From Paraburkholderia tagetis (GTDB lineage: Bacteria; Pseudomonadota; Gammaproteobacteria; Burkholderiales; Burkholderiaceae), in assembly GCF_022213065.1 (NCBI RefSeq), contig NZ_JAKLJA010000015.1, positions 83,955 through 147,954 of the forward strand: a DNA stretch of 64,000 nucleotides, written 5' to 3'. The translations under genes and the position numbers were made by a program. Numbering within the stretch: the stretch's first letter is position 1; every line of letters begins with the position of its first letter. Below are positions 1 to 8,660 of this stretch, piece after piece. The notes under the pieces were generated by a model. That model worked only from the letters and a program-made list of their open reading frames with translations, searched no databases and was not told the DNA's origin.

Positions 1-84
1 GGCGCGCGGCGTATGAAGCGGGCTTATGATGGGGTGTCGGAGGTGCTGCCGAATGCGCAGCCTGCGGCGCTGCGGGTAAGCTGA
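1..84 (+). CDS. C-terminal fragment of an unknown protein
   Basis: An open frame enters from the left edge and encodes 27 residues ending in ...PAALRVS before a TGA at 82-84. Too little remains to recognise a family. It points towards hyfI, so the two genes converge with palindromic element copy A between them. The frame could also be a chance opening. Confidence 0.4.
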   Translation, partial: GARRMKRAYDGVSEVLPNAQPAALRVS

Positions 85-118
85 GTGTGATTGGGGGCGG
101 TTTTTTTCGCGTTTTCTT

Positions 119-679
119 CGCGTTTCCTTGTGTTCGTGTCGGTCTGCCTGGGTTGCCCCTGTGCGGGGCGGCACCTACTTTTCTTTGCAGCGGCAAAGAA
201 AAGTAGGCAAAAGAAAGCCGCTCAAACCGCTAGTGTGACGCCGTCCACCACTTGCCGTTAGTCGAAGTGGTTCCGGGGCATCCGTCATCTCGCACCTTCA
301 ATGTTAGTGACAAAGGGCTCATTCATCCCGCTGCTCGCTACGCGCGCAGCGGTCGGGTATGCAAGGGAAACAAGGGTTCTGCCTTGGTACTCGAATACGC
401 ATGCGCTGCATCGATTCGTATGCATTCCTCTGGTTTTGGATTATGCCCCACGGCGCGCGTAGCGCCGCCGGAGGAATGAGCCCTTTGTCACTCCGTTATA
501 CGGCGCGTGGTGACAGACGCTCCGGAACCGCTCCGATTAAAGACAAGTGGTGGACGGCGTCACACTAGCGGTTTGAGCCGCTTTCTTTTGCCTACTTTTC
601 TTTGCGGCTGCAAAGAAAAGTAGGTGCCGCCCCGCACAGGGGCAACGCTAATAGACCGACACGAAAACAAGGAAACGCG
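119..679. repeat. Palindromic dispersed element, copy A (561 bp)
   Basis: The outer ends are inverted copies of CGCGTTTCCTTGT. Each arm contains a perfect 15-bp hairpin; on the left it is CCTACTTTTCTTTGC at 174-188, a 4-nt loop, and its complement at 193-207. A second hairpin lies at the GCCCCTGTGCGGGGC motif. The arms match each other for about 135 bp almost perfectly and continue imperfectly (the GTGACAAAGGGCTCATTC region), leaving a unique core of roughly 120 bp. The core landmark GGATTATGCCCC starts at 438, 319 bp from the left end. Copies B and C are close relatives. The copy sits between two converging genes. Short frames inside it are by-products of the repeat. Confidence 0.9.
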
Positions 680-716
680 AAAGGAAACGCAAAAGGAAAC
701 GCAAAAGGAAACGCGA
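669..716. repeat. 12-bp tandem repeat at the right tip of copy A
   Basis: Four 12-bp units of the form AAGGAAACGCRA run from 669 to 716. The unit is the element's own terminal sequence, so the right end appears to have been amplified by slippage. It is followed by a C/A-rich stretch before the hyfI stop codon. Confidence 0.8.
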
Positions 717-747
717 CACCCAGCCCTGGCCCAAAAAAAACCACCCT

Positions 748-1266
748 CTACCTTCCCACCCCCCGAATCGCCGCAACGATACCCTTAAGAATCTCAACCG
801 GCGCAGGCGGACACCCCGGAATACTCACATCAACAGGAACCAACTGCGACAGCAGCCCACAAACCGCATAGCTATCCTTAAAGATCCCGCCAGTGCACGC
901 GCACTCGCCAGCGGCCACGACCAGCTTTGGCGCGGGCGTGGCCTCATAAGCGAGCCGGACCGCCTCCCGCATGTTCAGCGTGAGCGACCCCGTCACCAGC
1001 AGCATATCGGCGTGGCGCGGGCTTGCAACGAAGCGAATACCGAGTCCCTCGATGTTGTAGTACGGGTTGCCGAGCGCATGAATTTCCAGTTCGCAACCAT
1101 TGCACGAGCCCGCGTCGATTTGCCGGATGCACAGCGCGCGGCCGAGCACGTCGAGAATTTGCTGGTGTAGCTGCTGAGACTCCGTGCGCCAGTCGTCGCC
1201 ACCCTGTGGCAGGGACTGGGCAGGCGCGCGGGTGCCGGCCATCCGCTTGAGAAGTTGCCACGTCAC
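748..1266 (-). CDS. hyfI: Hydrogenase-4/FHL-like small subunit (HyfI/HycG, NuoB family)
   Basis: This 172-residue protein belongs to the NuoB/hydrogenase small-subunit family, which carries the proximal [4Fe-4S] cluster. All four expected ligands are visible in SCNGCE, GECACTGG and PGCPP, as is the family stretch ASPRHADMLLVTG. I chose a GTG start at 1266 because it overlaps the hyfG stop (GTGA), giving translational coupling; an internal ATG lies eight codons later. It is shorter than E. coli HycG because the long C-terminal tail is absent. It is the last gene of the minus-strand operon and runs into element copy A. Retention of the cluster ligands suggests electron transfer is kept even though the large subunit has lost its metal site. 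Confidence 0.85.
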   Translation of the reverse strand: MTWQLLKRMAGTRAPAQSLPQGGDDWRTESQQLHQQILDVLGRALCIRQIDAGSCNGCELEIHALGNPYYNIEGLGIRFVASPRHADMLLVTGSLTLNMREAVRLAYEATPAPKLVVAAGECACTGGIFKDSYAVCGLLSQLVPVDVSIPGCPPAPVEILKGIVAAIRGVGR

Positions 1267-2825
1267 AGGTCGTGCCCCGCATAACAGAGGTTGAACGATT
1301 TGTTGATCAGCGGAAAGTCCGCAACGATATTGCCGATCATCGCCACTTCGATGGAAGGCCAGTTTTGCCACGACGGATCATGGCAGTGACAGCGGGCCAG
1401 CATGCCGTCTCCCGTGGTTTCCAGCGCGACGAACACGTCCCCGCGCCAGCCTTCGATCCAGCCGGCTCCATACGATGGCGGGCGTCCGGTGTCGGGTTGC
1501 ACGGCGATGTCGCCGGGCGGCAGGCCCGCGATGATCGCGCGAATCTGCGCCAGCGATTCATCCACCTCGCGAAAGCGCAACGCCACGCGGGCGGCCACGT
1601 CGCCGCGTTCGTCGCTGGCGTGGCGCGCGCCGATTTCGCGGTACGGCGTGGGGCCGTGATCGACCCGCAGGTCCATCGTGGCGCCGCTCGCTCGCGCGGC
1701 GAGGCCGCATACGCCGAGTCGCGCCGCCACGGCGGGCGTGAGCGTGCCGGTCTTCGCGAAACGGTCCTGCAATCCAGCGTGATCGTCATAGATGCGCCGC
1801 ATCGAGCGGACCTCGTGCCCGATGCGCTCGCATTGCGTGAGGATTGCGCTGGCATGTTGCAGGTCGAGATCGCGCGCGAGGCCGCCAGGCTCGATCGCAT
1901 CGAAGAGATAGCGGTGGCCGAATACGCGCTCGTTCAGGCGCAGCCAGTCTTCTTTCATCCGCGAGAATTGCGCGAGCCCGAACGCGAATCCGGCGTCGTT
2001 GCCGAGGGCGCCCAGGTCGCCGAGATGGTTCGCGACGCGCTCGCGTTCCAGCAGCAGCGCGCGCAGCCATTGCGCGCGCGCGGGAATCGTCGTGCCGAGC
2101 GCGCGCTCGAGCGCCATGCAATACGCCCATGCAAATGCGATGCTGCTGTCCCCGGCGATTCTGGCCGCCACACGATGACCGGCCAGCGCCGGCGTGCGCT
2201 CGAACAGGCGCTCGATGCCGCGATGCGCGTAGCCGAAACGTTCCTCGAGCCGCAACACCTTCTCGCCGACGACGGAGAAGCGAAAGTGCCCGGGCTCGAT
2301 GGTGCCCGCGTGGATCGGCCCCACTGCGATCTCGTGCACGCCTTCGCCCTCGACGCGCGTGAATGCGTAATCGGCCTCGTTCGATTCGAAGCGTTCCGTT
2401 CCCGATGCCGATTGGCGCAACGGGAAATAATCGGCGGGCCAGTTGCCGTGGTTCAGCCAGGGTCGCGTGTCGTGTGCGCCGCATGCGCGCAGGCCGGTCA
2501 GATCGTGAACGGTGCGCTGCATGCGCACGGCGCAGGGAAAGAGCGCGGCGAGGTCCGGGTATTCGCCGGTCCCGGCCGACGTTTTTTCGAGCGGCAGCCG
2601 GACCCACAGCAGGCCGTCTTCGACCGCGTAGGCAGCGCTTACCGCGAGTGTGCCGTCGCGCGCCTCGGCGCCCCAGATCGAGATCAGGCGTCCTCCGCTT
2701 TCGTCGACCTCGGTGGCAATGCGCAGCCACGCGGCGGCATCGACTTGGGCGACGAGCATGGCCGGCGCCTCATCGAAAGCGGTGAGGCGCGTGAGGCCGC
2801 GCATGTGAAGTGCATCGATACGCAT
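1263..2825 (-). CDS. hyfG: Hydrogenase-4-like large subunit lacking NiFe ligands (HyfG/HycE)
   Basis: The 520-residue protein joins a NuoC-like N-terminal part to a NuoD/hydrogenase large-subunit part. The family signature GPIHAGTIEPGHFRF is present near residue 170. The N-terminal NiFe motif (RxCGxC in HycE) is replaced by a stretch reading HRVAARIAGDSS. The C-terminal DPCxxC motif is replaced by NKSFNLCYAGHDL, leaving one cysteine. A working NiFe centre is therefore unlikely, and the protein resembles NuoD-type or energy-converting-hydrogenase-related subunits. The ATG at 2825 follows the hyfF stop by three bases; a TTG one codon upstream is the alternative. The 3' end overlaps hyfI. Confidence 0.85.
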   Translation of the reverse strand: MRIDALHMRGLTRLTAFDEAPAMLVAQVDAAAWLRIATEVDESGGRLISIWGAEARDGTLAVSAAYAVEDGLLWVRLPLEKTSAGTGEYPDLAALFPCAVRMQRTVHDLTGLRACGAHDTRPWLNHGNWPADYFPLRQSASGTERFESNEADYAFTRVEGEGVHEIAVGPIHAGTIEPGHFRFSVVGEKVLRLEERFGYAHRGIERLFERTPALAGHRVAARIAGDSSIAFAWAYCMALERALGTTIPARAQWLRALLLERERVANHLGDLGALGNDAGFAFGLAQFSRMKEDWLRLNERVFGHRYLFDAIEPGGLARDLDLQHASAILTQCERIGHEVRSMRRIYDDHAGLQDRFAKTGTLTPAVAARLGVCGLAARASGATMDLRVDHGPTPYREIGARHASDERGDVAARVALRFREVDESLAQIRAIIAGLPPGDIAVQPDTGRPPSYGAGWIEGWRGDVFVALETTGDGMLARCHCHDPSWQNWPSIEVAMIGNIVADFPLINKSFNLCYAGHDL

Positions 2826-2828
2826 CAA

Positions 2829-4289
2829 TCATCCCCCAAGGACAGCCCCTGCCGCGCGATACCATGCCGCGAGCCAGGAGGGAATGTAGACCCCGAGCAT
2901 GAGCCCGATGGCCAGATGAACGAACACCGGCAGCAGCGCGGGCCGGTACTCGAGGCGTCGCGCCGTGGATTCGCCGAACGCCATGCCCTGCACGCGCCGG
3001 AAGATGACCGCGAAGGCCACCACGAGCGCCAGCAACAGCCAGGGCACGGCCCACGGCAGCGCATGCAGCGCCGTGGTGAGAATCAGGAATTCGCTCGCGA
3101 ACACGCCGAACGGCGGCATGCCGAGAATCGCGAGCGTGCCCAGCACCATACCCCAGCCGACGAAGGGGCTCGTGCGCACCAGCCCGCGAATGCCGTCGAT
3201 GGCCTGGGTGCCCGCCTTCTGCGCGGCATGCCCGACGCTGAAGAAAATCGCCGACTTGATAAGCGCGTGAACCGTCATGTGGAGCAGGCCCGCGAACGTC
3301 GCCACGGGTCCGCCCAGGCCGAACGCGAAGGTCATCAAGCCCATGTGCTCGATCGACGAGAACGAGAAGAGGCGCTTCGCGTCGGTCTGCCTGAACAGCG
3401 AGAATGTCGCGAGCAGCACGGAGACGAGCCCGAAGCCCACCAGCAGATGGCCGGGCAGGCCGTTCTGGAGCGCGCCGTCGGCGAGCACCTTGCAACGCAG
3501 CACCGCATAGAGCGCCACGTTGAGCAGCAGGCCGGAGAGCACGGCGGAGATCGGCGTCGGGCCTTCGGCGTGCGCGTCGGGCAGCCAGCTATGCATGGGC
3601 ACGAGGCCGACCTTGGTGCCATAGCCGATCAGCAGAAACACGAATGCGAGCGAAACGATGGCGGGGTCGAGGCTCGCTTTCGCGGCGTTCAGGCTGGTCA
3701 GCAGCAGCGCGTCGTCGCCGCCCAGCACGCGGCTGGCGGCAAGGTACAGCAGGATCGTGCCGAACAGCGCCTGCGCAATGCCCACGCCGCAGAGGATGAA
3801 GTATTTCCACGCCGCATCGAGACTGGCCGCCGTGCGATAGACCGCCACCAGCAGCACGGCCGCGAGCGTGACGGCTTCCATGGCCACCCACAGGACGCCC
3901 ATGTTGTTCGTCAGCAGCGCGAGCAGCATTGCGAAGACGAACAGTTGATACATCGCGTGATAGAGCCGCGTGCGGTTCGCGCTCATGCGCCCGCGTTCGC
4001 GCTCGACACGCATATACGGCTTCGAGAACAGCGCCGTCGTCCAGCCGACGAACGCGGTGAGCGCCACGAGAAAGACATTGAACGGGTCGACGTAAAACGC
4101 ATGGCCGAACGCGAAGGCCGCGCCGTGCGCGATGGTTCGCTGCGCGAGCCAGAGGGCCGCGGCGAGCGTGAGGAAGCTGAAGGCGGTGTTCAGGTCCGGT
4201 GCGGCCCGTCGCGCGCCCGCAAGCGCCAGGATCGCGCCGGCGACGAGGGGCAGGCCGAGCACTGCCGCGAGTATCCAGGCACTACTCAT
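2829..4289 (-). CDS. hyfF: Antiporter-like membrane subunit of the Hyf-type complex (HyfF)
   Basis: The 486-residue, highly hydrophobic protein has the NuoN/NuoM/Mrp proton-conducting fold. Visible family landmarks are a glutamate in the helix WVAMEAVTL, a lysine in KYFILCGVG, and the loop GYGTKVGLVPMHSWLPDAH followed by SAVLSG. About 14 membrane helices can be counted. It should carry protons or cations across the inner membrane as one of two antiporter-like subunits, with HyfB. Its start overlaps the end of hyfE by 8 bp, and its stop lies just before hyfG, so it is inside one operon. Confidence 0.88.
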   Translation of the reverse strand: MSSAWILAAVLGLPLVAGAILALAGARRAAPDLNTAFSFLTLAAALWLAQRTIAHGAAFAFGHAFYVDPFNVFLVALTAFVGWTTALFSKPYMRVERERGRMSANRTRLYHAMYQLFVFAMLLALLTNNMGVLWVAMEAVTLAAVLLVAVYRTAASLDAAWKYFILCGVGIAQALFGTILLYLAASRVLGGDDALLLTSLNAAKASLDPAIVSLAFVFLLIGYGTKVGLVPMHSWLPDAHAEGPTPISAVLSGLLLNVALYAVLRCKVLADGALQNGLPGHLLVGFGLVSVLLATFSLFRQTDAKRLFSFSSIEHMGLMTFAFGLGGPVATFAGLLHMTVHALIKSAIFFSVGHAAQKAGTQAIDGIRGLVRTSPFVGWGMVLGTLAILGMPPFGVFASEFLILTTALHALPWAVPWLLLALVVAFAVIFRRVQGMAFGESTARRLEYRPALLPVFVHLAIGLMLGVYIPSWLAAWYRAAGAVLGG

Positions 4290-4941
4290 CTTTGCGTTCT
4301 TCGAGGTGGTGAATGTCGAGGCTGTCGAACTGCTCGCGGATCTGGAACATGAACACGCCGAGGATCAGCATGCCCACGAGCACGTCGAGCCCGACACCAA
4401 GCTCGACGATCATCGGCATGCCGTTGGTGGCGGCCGCCGCCGCGAAAAACAGGCTGTTCTCCATCGACAGGAACGCGATCACCTGCGGGATGGCCTTCGC
4501 GCGCGTGATCATCATCATGAACGACAGCAGCACGCACGCGAGCGCGATGCCGAGCGTGCCGCGCGCCGCCGAAGAGGCGAACTGCGAGACCGGCAGCGCC
4601 ACATTGAAGGCGACCACCACGAGCACGATGCCCGTGAGCAGCGTGGCGGGGATGTTGAGCAGCGACTCGACATCGCTCGTGACATTCAGGCGCCGCACGA
4701 GGCGATAGAGGATCCACGGAATCAGCCCCACCTTGAGTACGAGCGTGAGCGCGCCGGAGATATAGAGGTGCGTGTCGGCGGTGACGAAGCCGAGCACGAG
4801 ATTGGCCAGCACGAGCGTGACGCCCTGCAGGGTGTAGAGATGGATCAGCGCGAGAATGCGCCGCTGGCTCAGCATCGCGAACGAAATGAGCAGCAGGATC
4901 GCGGCGAGGAAGTTGACGATTTGCGTGGCGAGGCCGTGCAT
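4282..4941 (-). CDS. hyfE: Small membrane subunit of the Hyf-type complex (HyfE, NuoK-like)
   Basis: The 219-residue protein has about six hydrophobic helices and resembles HyfE, which contains a NuoK-like core. The motifs KVGLIPWIL and QVIAFLSMEN carry the charged in-membrane residues expected of a proton path. The ATG at 4941 directly abuts the hyfC stop codon at 4942-4944, and the 3' end overlaps hyfF by 8 bp. The last 20 residues are charged and probably cytoplasmic. Classical formate hydrogenlyase-1 has no HyfE, so its presence points to a hydrogenase-4-type layout. Confidence 0.85.
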   Translation of the reverse strand: MHGLATQIVNFLAAILLLISFAMLSQRRILALIHLYTLQGVTLVLANLVLGFVTADTHLYISGALTLVLKVGLIPWILYRLVRRLNVTSDVESLLNIPATLLTGIVLVVVAFNVALPVSQFASSAARGTLGIALACVLLSFMMMITRAKAIPQVIAFLSMENSLFFAAAAATNGMPMIVELGVGLDVLVGMLILGVFMFQIREQFDSLDIHHLEERKDE

Positions 4942-5892
4942 TCAGGCCCCCAGCAAAAAATGGACGAGCATGCCGATCACGGCGAGCAGGTACGCGGTCG
5001 CGAGAAACTCGGGCACGCGAAAGAGCCGCATTTTCGCGTTGAGCGTTTCCACGAGCGCAAGCAGCGCGCCCCCCACCAGCAGCTTCGCGAATAACGCGGG
5101 CACGGCCAGCAGCAGCGCGAGCGGGTTGCCCGTTTCAGCGATGCCCCACGGCACGAACAGCGCGAGGCCAATGCACGAGTAAGCGAAGAGTTTCAGGCTC
5201 GCCGCCCATTCGATCAGCGCGAGATGGCGGCCCGAGTATTCGAGCACCAGCGCCTCGTGGATCATCGTGAGCTCGAGGTGCGTGGCGGGATTGTCGACGG
5301 GCAGGCGCGCGTTTTCCGCGAGCGACACCATGGCGAACGCGATGCCCGCGAAGGCGAGACTCGGATAGATGGCGAGTTGGCCGTTGCTGAGCGTGGCGAC
5401 GATGCGCGTGAGTCCCGTCGACTGTGTGATCAGCGAGGCAGAAAACAGCACCATGAGCAGCGCCGGTTCGGCGAGGAAGCCCACCAGCATCTCGCGCCGC
5501 GCGCCGAGCGTGCCGAAGGCGGTGCCCGTGTCCATGGCGGCGAGCGAGATCGCGACGCGCGCGAGCGCGAACAGACCCACGAGCGCGATGGCATCGGCGG
5601 CGGGCGAAAGCGGCAGATCGGTCGAAAGCGTGGGCACGATCGCGCAGGCCAGCGTCATGCAGCCCCAGACCACATAAGGTGCGAGGCGCGTGATCGGGCT
5701 CGCATGCAGCGCGACCACCGATTCCTTGTTGAAGAGCTTGTGCAGCGTGCGGTATGGCTGCCAGAGGCTGGGCCCGCGCCGGCCCTGGAGCCGGGCCCGG
5801 CAGATGCCGATCCAGCCCGAGAGCAGCGGCGCGGCGGCCAGCGCCACCAGAATTTCGAGCCCTTGCGAGAGCGCTCCGGATAGCGTGATCAT
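4942..5892 (-). CDS. hyfC: Membrane anchor subunit of the Hyf-type complex (HyfC/HycD, NuoH-like)
   Basis: The 316-residue protein is related to NuoH and HycD, which join the peripheral arm to the membrane arm near the quinone site. The loop RRGPSLWQPYRTLHKLF after the first helix and the conserved acidic stretch HLELTMIHEALVLEYSG are visible, with about eight membrane helices. The ATG at 5892 overlaps the hyfB stop (ATGA). The 3' end touches hyfE. A much longer open frame extends upstream in the same frame, but that part is antisense-frame noise over hyfB. Confidence 0.87.
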   Translation of the reverse strand: MITLSGALSQGLEILVALAAAPLLSGWIGICRARLQGRRGPSLWQPYRTLHKLFNKESVVALHASPITRLAPYVVWGCMTLACAIVPTLSTDLPLSPAADAIALVGLFALARVAISLAAMDTGTAFGTLGARREMLVGFLAEPALLMVLFSASLITQSTGLTRIVATLSNGQLAIYPSLAFAGIAFAMVSLAENARLPVDNPATHLELTMIHEALVLEYSGRHLALIEWAASLKLFAYSCIGLALFVPWGIAETGNPLALLLAVPALFAKLLVGGALLALVETLNAKMRLFRVPEFLATAYLLAVIGMLVHFLLGA

Positions 5893-7898
5893 TGGCGCAC
5901 CAGCATGAGCAAGGTGATCAGCGCGACAAAGCTGCACGTCAGGTAGACCGCGATACGGCCCGCCTGGAGCCGCCCCGCGAGCGCGCCGAGCCAACGCAGG
6001 CCGCGCGCGAGCGGCGCGTAGATCCAGCCCCACGTGCGGTCCGATGCAACGACGCGGTAGGTCGGCTGCGCATCGAAGGGCGAGGGCACACTGCGCTCGA
6101 TCTTGAAGAACGGCGCAAAGATTGTGCGGATCGGTTGCCCGAAGCCCTCCGCCGAGTCCTGCATGCGCGCGGTCACGAACGGATTGCCGCACGCCCACGG
6201 CACCGCGCGGCGCAGCCGTCCGTGATAGAAGCGGCGCACGAGCACGAAGGCGAGCCCGCAGCAGCCCACGAAGAATGCGAGGAAGACGGCGGGCATGTAG
6301 CTCGCGCGCTCGACGCCGGTGGGGGCGAGCAGCAGCCAGCCGCCTGCCGATATTGCTGCGCCGAGATCGGCGCCCGCCAGTTGCCGCACGACGGGCGTGA
6401 GCGCGCGCACGATCTGCACTGGCATGAGGCCGAGCAGCACGCTGGCCGCGACGAACCAGCCGAAGCCCGCGCGCTCCCAGCCGCCGGCGTCGTGCGCACG
6501 CGCAAGCGACGCTTCGCGCGGCTGCCCGAGAAACACGATGCCGAAGAACTTGACCATGGTGTAGCCCGCGAGCGCCGCGACGAGTGCGATCAGCGCGGCG
6601 ATGAGCGGCACGGCCATGTTGAGGAACGCGTTCGGCAGTCCGGGGGTGAACAGGAAGCTTTGCAGCAGCAGCCATTCCGAAACGAAGCCGGAGAGCGGCG
6701 GCAAGCCCGCGCTCGCGAGCGCGCCGACGAGCGCGGCCCAGGCGGTCCAGGGCATGCGGTGAATCAGGCCGCCGAGGCGCCCGAGATTGCGCTCGCCCGT
6801 GGCGTGCAGCACGGAGCCGGTGCCCACGAACAGGAGGCTCTTGAACGCCGCGTGGCTCGCGATCTGATAGAGCAGTGCTGTCACGGCCAGCGCCGCGAGC
6901 CCGTTCATGCCGAAGGCGCGAAACAGCACGGCGAGCCCGAGGCTCACGAACATCAGGCCGATGTTCTCGATCGACGAATACGCGAGCAGCCGCTTCATGT
7001 CCGACTGGATCGCGCTGAACACCACGCCGAGCAGCGCCGTGAAAAGACCGAGCGCGAGCATCAGCACGCCCCACCAGGCGATTTGCAGGTGCAGCAGGTC
7101 GAAGACCGTGCGCAGCATGCCGTAGAGCCCGGCTTTCAAAACGAAGCCGCTCATGAGCGCGGAGACCGGCGAGGGGGCGGCAGGGTGTGCCTCGGGCAGC
7201 CAGACATGGAGCGGAAAAATGCCGGCCTTCGCCCCGAACCCGAACAGCGCGAGCAGAAAAGCCACGGACGCCCAGAACGGCGCGAGATGTTGCGCGCGCA
7301 TGGCGTCGAAGCTGTAGTCGCCGGTATTCGCTTGTAGTAGTCCGAAGCAAATGAGCAACGCCAATGCGCCGGCGTGCGAGATCAGGAAGTAGAGAAACGC
7401 CGCGCCGCGAATCTCGGCGATACGGTGATTGCTCATGACGAGGAACGTGGCGGAGATCGTCAGCATTTCCCACGCGACGAGGAAGCTGTACGCGTCGTTG
7501 GCGAGAAGAACGAGCGCGAGGCTGGCGAGGCACACATGGTATTCGAAGCACAGCAGGCCGGGAGGCGTGCCCTCGCCCTTGCGGAAATAACCCGACGAGA
7601 ATGCGCTCACACCGGTACTTACGAGACCGAGCACGGTGAGGAAATACGCCGAAAGCGCGTCGAGGCGCAAGTGGAACGGCAAGCCTGGCAGACCGATTGG
7701 CAGCACGAGCGTCTGTGCCGGGCTGCGCATGGCGTAGAGGCCGAGCCCAAACAGCAGCACGCCGAGCAGCGCGCCAGCCGGAAAGAGCCCGTGCGCCACC
7801 ACGCGCGTGCGGCGCAGGTGGGCGAGCCCGGCGAACCCAATCGCCAGCCAGCCCGCAACGACGCATAGCGCGAGCTGGATCACGAAGCGAGGTTCCAT
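5889..7898 (-). CDS. hyfB: Antiporter-like membrane subunit of the Hyf-type complex (HyfB, NuoL-like)
   Basis: This 669-residue membrane protein is the first gene of the operon. It has the NuoL/HyfB family landmarks AWEMLTISATFLVMSN (glutamate), FGFGAKAGIFPLHVWLPEAH (lysine) and SPVSALMSG, then a long C-terminal extension ending in a membrane segment. It is expected to move protons or sodium ions across the inner membrane. The operon hyfB-C-E-F-G-I has no gene here for the ferredoxin-like subunits HyfA or HyfH and none for formate dehydrogenase, so the electron donor is unknown. TTAACA boxes lie 75-103 bp upstream of the start. Confidence 0.88.
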   Translation of the reverse strand: MEPRFVIQLALCVVAGWLAIGFAGLAHLRRTRVVAHGLFPAGALLGVLLFGLGLYAMRSPAQTLVLPIGLPGLPFHLRLDALSAYFLTVLGLVSTGVSAFSSGYFRKGEGTPPGLLCFEYHVCLASLALVLLANDAYSFLVAWEMLTISATFLVMSNHRIAEIRGAAFLYFLISHAGALALLICFGLLQANTGDYSFDAMRAQHLAPFWASVAFLLALFGFGAKAGIFPLHVWLPEAHPAAPSPVSALMSGFVLKAGLYGMLRTVFDLLHLQIAWWGVLMLALGLFTALLGVVFSAIQSDMKRLLAYSSIENIGLMFVSLGLAVLFRAFGMNGLAALAVTALLYQIASHAAFKSLLFVGTGSVLHATGERNLGRLGGLIHRMPWTAWAALVGALASAGLPPLSGFVSEWLLLQSFLFTPGLPNAFLNMAVPLIAALIALVAALAGYTMVKFFGIVFLGQPREASLARAHDAGGWERAGFGWFVAASVLLGLMPVQIVRALTPVVRQLAGADLGAAISAGGWLLLAPTGVERASYMPAVFLAFFVGCCGLAFVLVRRFYHGRLRRAVPWACGNPFVTARMQDSAEGFGQPIRTIFAPFFKIERSVPSPFDAQPTYRVVASDRTWGWIYAPLARGLRWLGALAGRLQAGRIAVYLTCSFVALITLLMLVRQ

Positions 7899-7972
7899 CA
7901 GGCAGTGTCTCCGCTGGGCGGGGCGAGTCGTGTGCGGTGTGTCATGCCGCTCTCATTGGGAAGCGCATATGG

Positions 7973-8001
7973 TTAACAGAATATGTTAACAACATTAACA
8001 T
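7973..8001. promoter_or_regulatory. Cluster of three TTAACA boxes upstream of hyfB
   Basis: TTAACA occurs at 7973-7978, 7986-7991 and 7995-8000 in a short AT-rich patch of the otherwise GC-rich gap 7899-8175. Further copies lie at 8121-8127 and 8671-8677. I infer operator half-sites for the ribbon-helix-helix protein encoded at 8702. No experiment supports this. Confidence 0.45.
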
Positions 8002-8120
8002 GCTATCAGAACCGGATTGGCCTTTCCAGAGGGTATCGATACACAAGATCGGTGAAAAACGCCGGGGTGATACGACCCTTGGTGCGGGCTCGGGAGCATT
8101 TACATTGCATTCTAAGATGA

Positions 8121-8127
8121 TTAACAT
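8121..8127. promoter_or_regulatory. Single TTAACAT box before the redoxin-like gene
   Basis: The sequence GATTAACATGTAATTAC contains the same 9-base core GATTAACAT that is found again at 8669-8677. It lies 50 bp upstream of the gene at 8176. It could be another operator of the same regulator. Confidence 0.4.
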
Positions 8128-8175
8128 GTAATTACACCCCGGCGGACCGGGTGATGGCGTAGCGGGAGGGCTTGC

Positions 8176-8619
8176 ATGTTTGACGTCGATGTTCCATTGC
8201 TGACTCACGAGAGCAAACGGATACGCCTGCGCGAGGCGGGCGGCGAGCATGGGCTCATTGCCGTGGGCGTCGGCCGGGCAGGCGGGCGCGGGTTCCAGAT
8301 GCTGCACCGCTTTGCTGCGCTGGGCGACCAGCTCGACGCTGCCGGCGTGAATCTCGTGTTCGCTTATCCGGCGCAGTCGGCTCGCCACGTTCAGGATGCG
8401 TTGTCCGTGCTGGCGGCGCGCTATCGGGGCAAGCCATGTCTCTTGCTGGACGAGGCCGGGCTTTTTTTCGGCGATACGCTGCCGCCTCAATGGCATTGCG
8501 TCATGCGTTTCGACCGGGACATGACCTGCATCGAGACGGCGACGATTGCCGCGCGGGAGGAAGGCTGGGACGCGCTATTGAGCGAATTTCTCATCGGCGT
8601 GCTGGAGGATGTCGCGTGA
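8176..8619 (+). CDS. Small redoxin-like protein of unknown function
   Basis: The 147-residue protein starts with an ATG preceded by GGGAGGG. Its N-terminus (FDVDVPLLTHESKRIRLRE) and alternating strands resemble the peroxiredoxin/thioredoxin fold, but there is no CxxC pair; the cysteines at RGKPCLLLD, QWHCVM and DMTCIE are scattered. It is divergent from hyfB and flanked by TTAACAT boxes, so it may be co-regulated with the membrane complex. The fold assignment rests on general resemblance only. It could equally be an unrelated small alpha/beta protein. Confidence 0.6.
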   Translation: MFDVDVPLLTHESKRIRLREAGGEHGLIAVGVGRAGGRGFQMLHRFAALGDQLDAAGVNLVFAYPAQSARHVQDALSVLAARYRGKPCLLLDEAGLFFGDTLPPQWHCVMRFDRDMTCIETATIAAREEGWDALLSEFLIGVLEDVA

Positions 8620-8660
8620 TGAAGGTGCACGCTCCTCAACTACTGGTTCCCGGATTCGAT

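Noticed and set aside
602..871. Short frames within the palindromic elements (such as 602-871 and those at 28552-28740 and 47852-48046)
   Set aside because: The same peptide recurs only because the DNA is repeated in both orientations, and the frames run out of the element at different points. No binding sites or conserved stops.
1272..4352. A 1026-codon plus-strand open frame across hyfG and hyfF
   Set aside because: It is antisense to well-supported genes with family motifs, and its translation is rich in Arg, His and Gln, as usual for antisense frames in GC-rich DNA.
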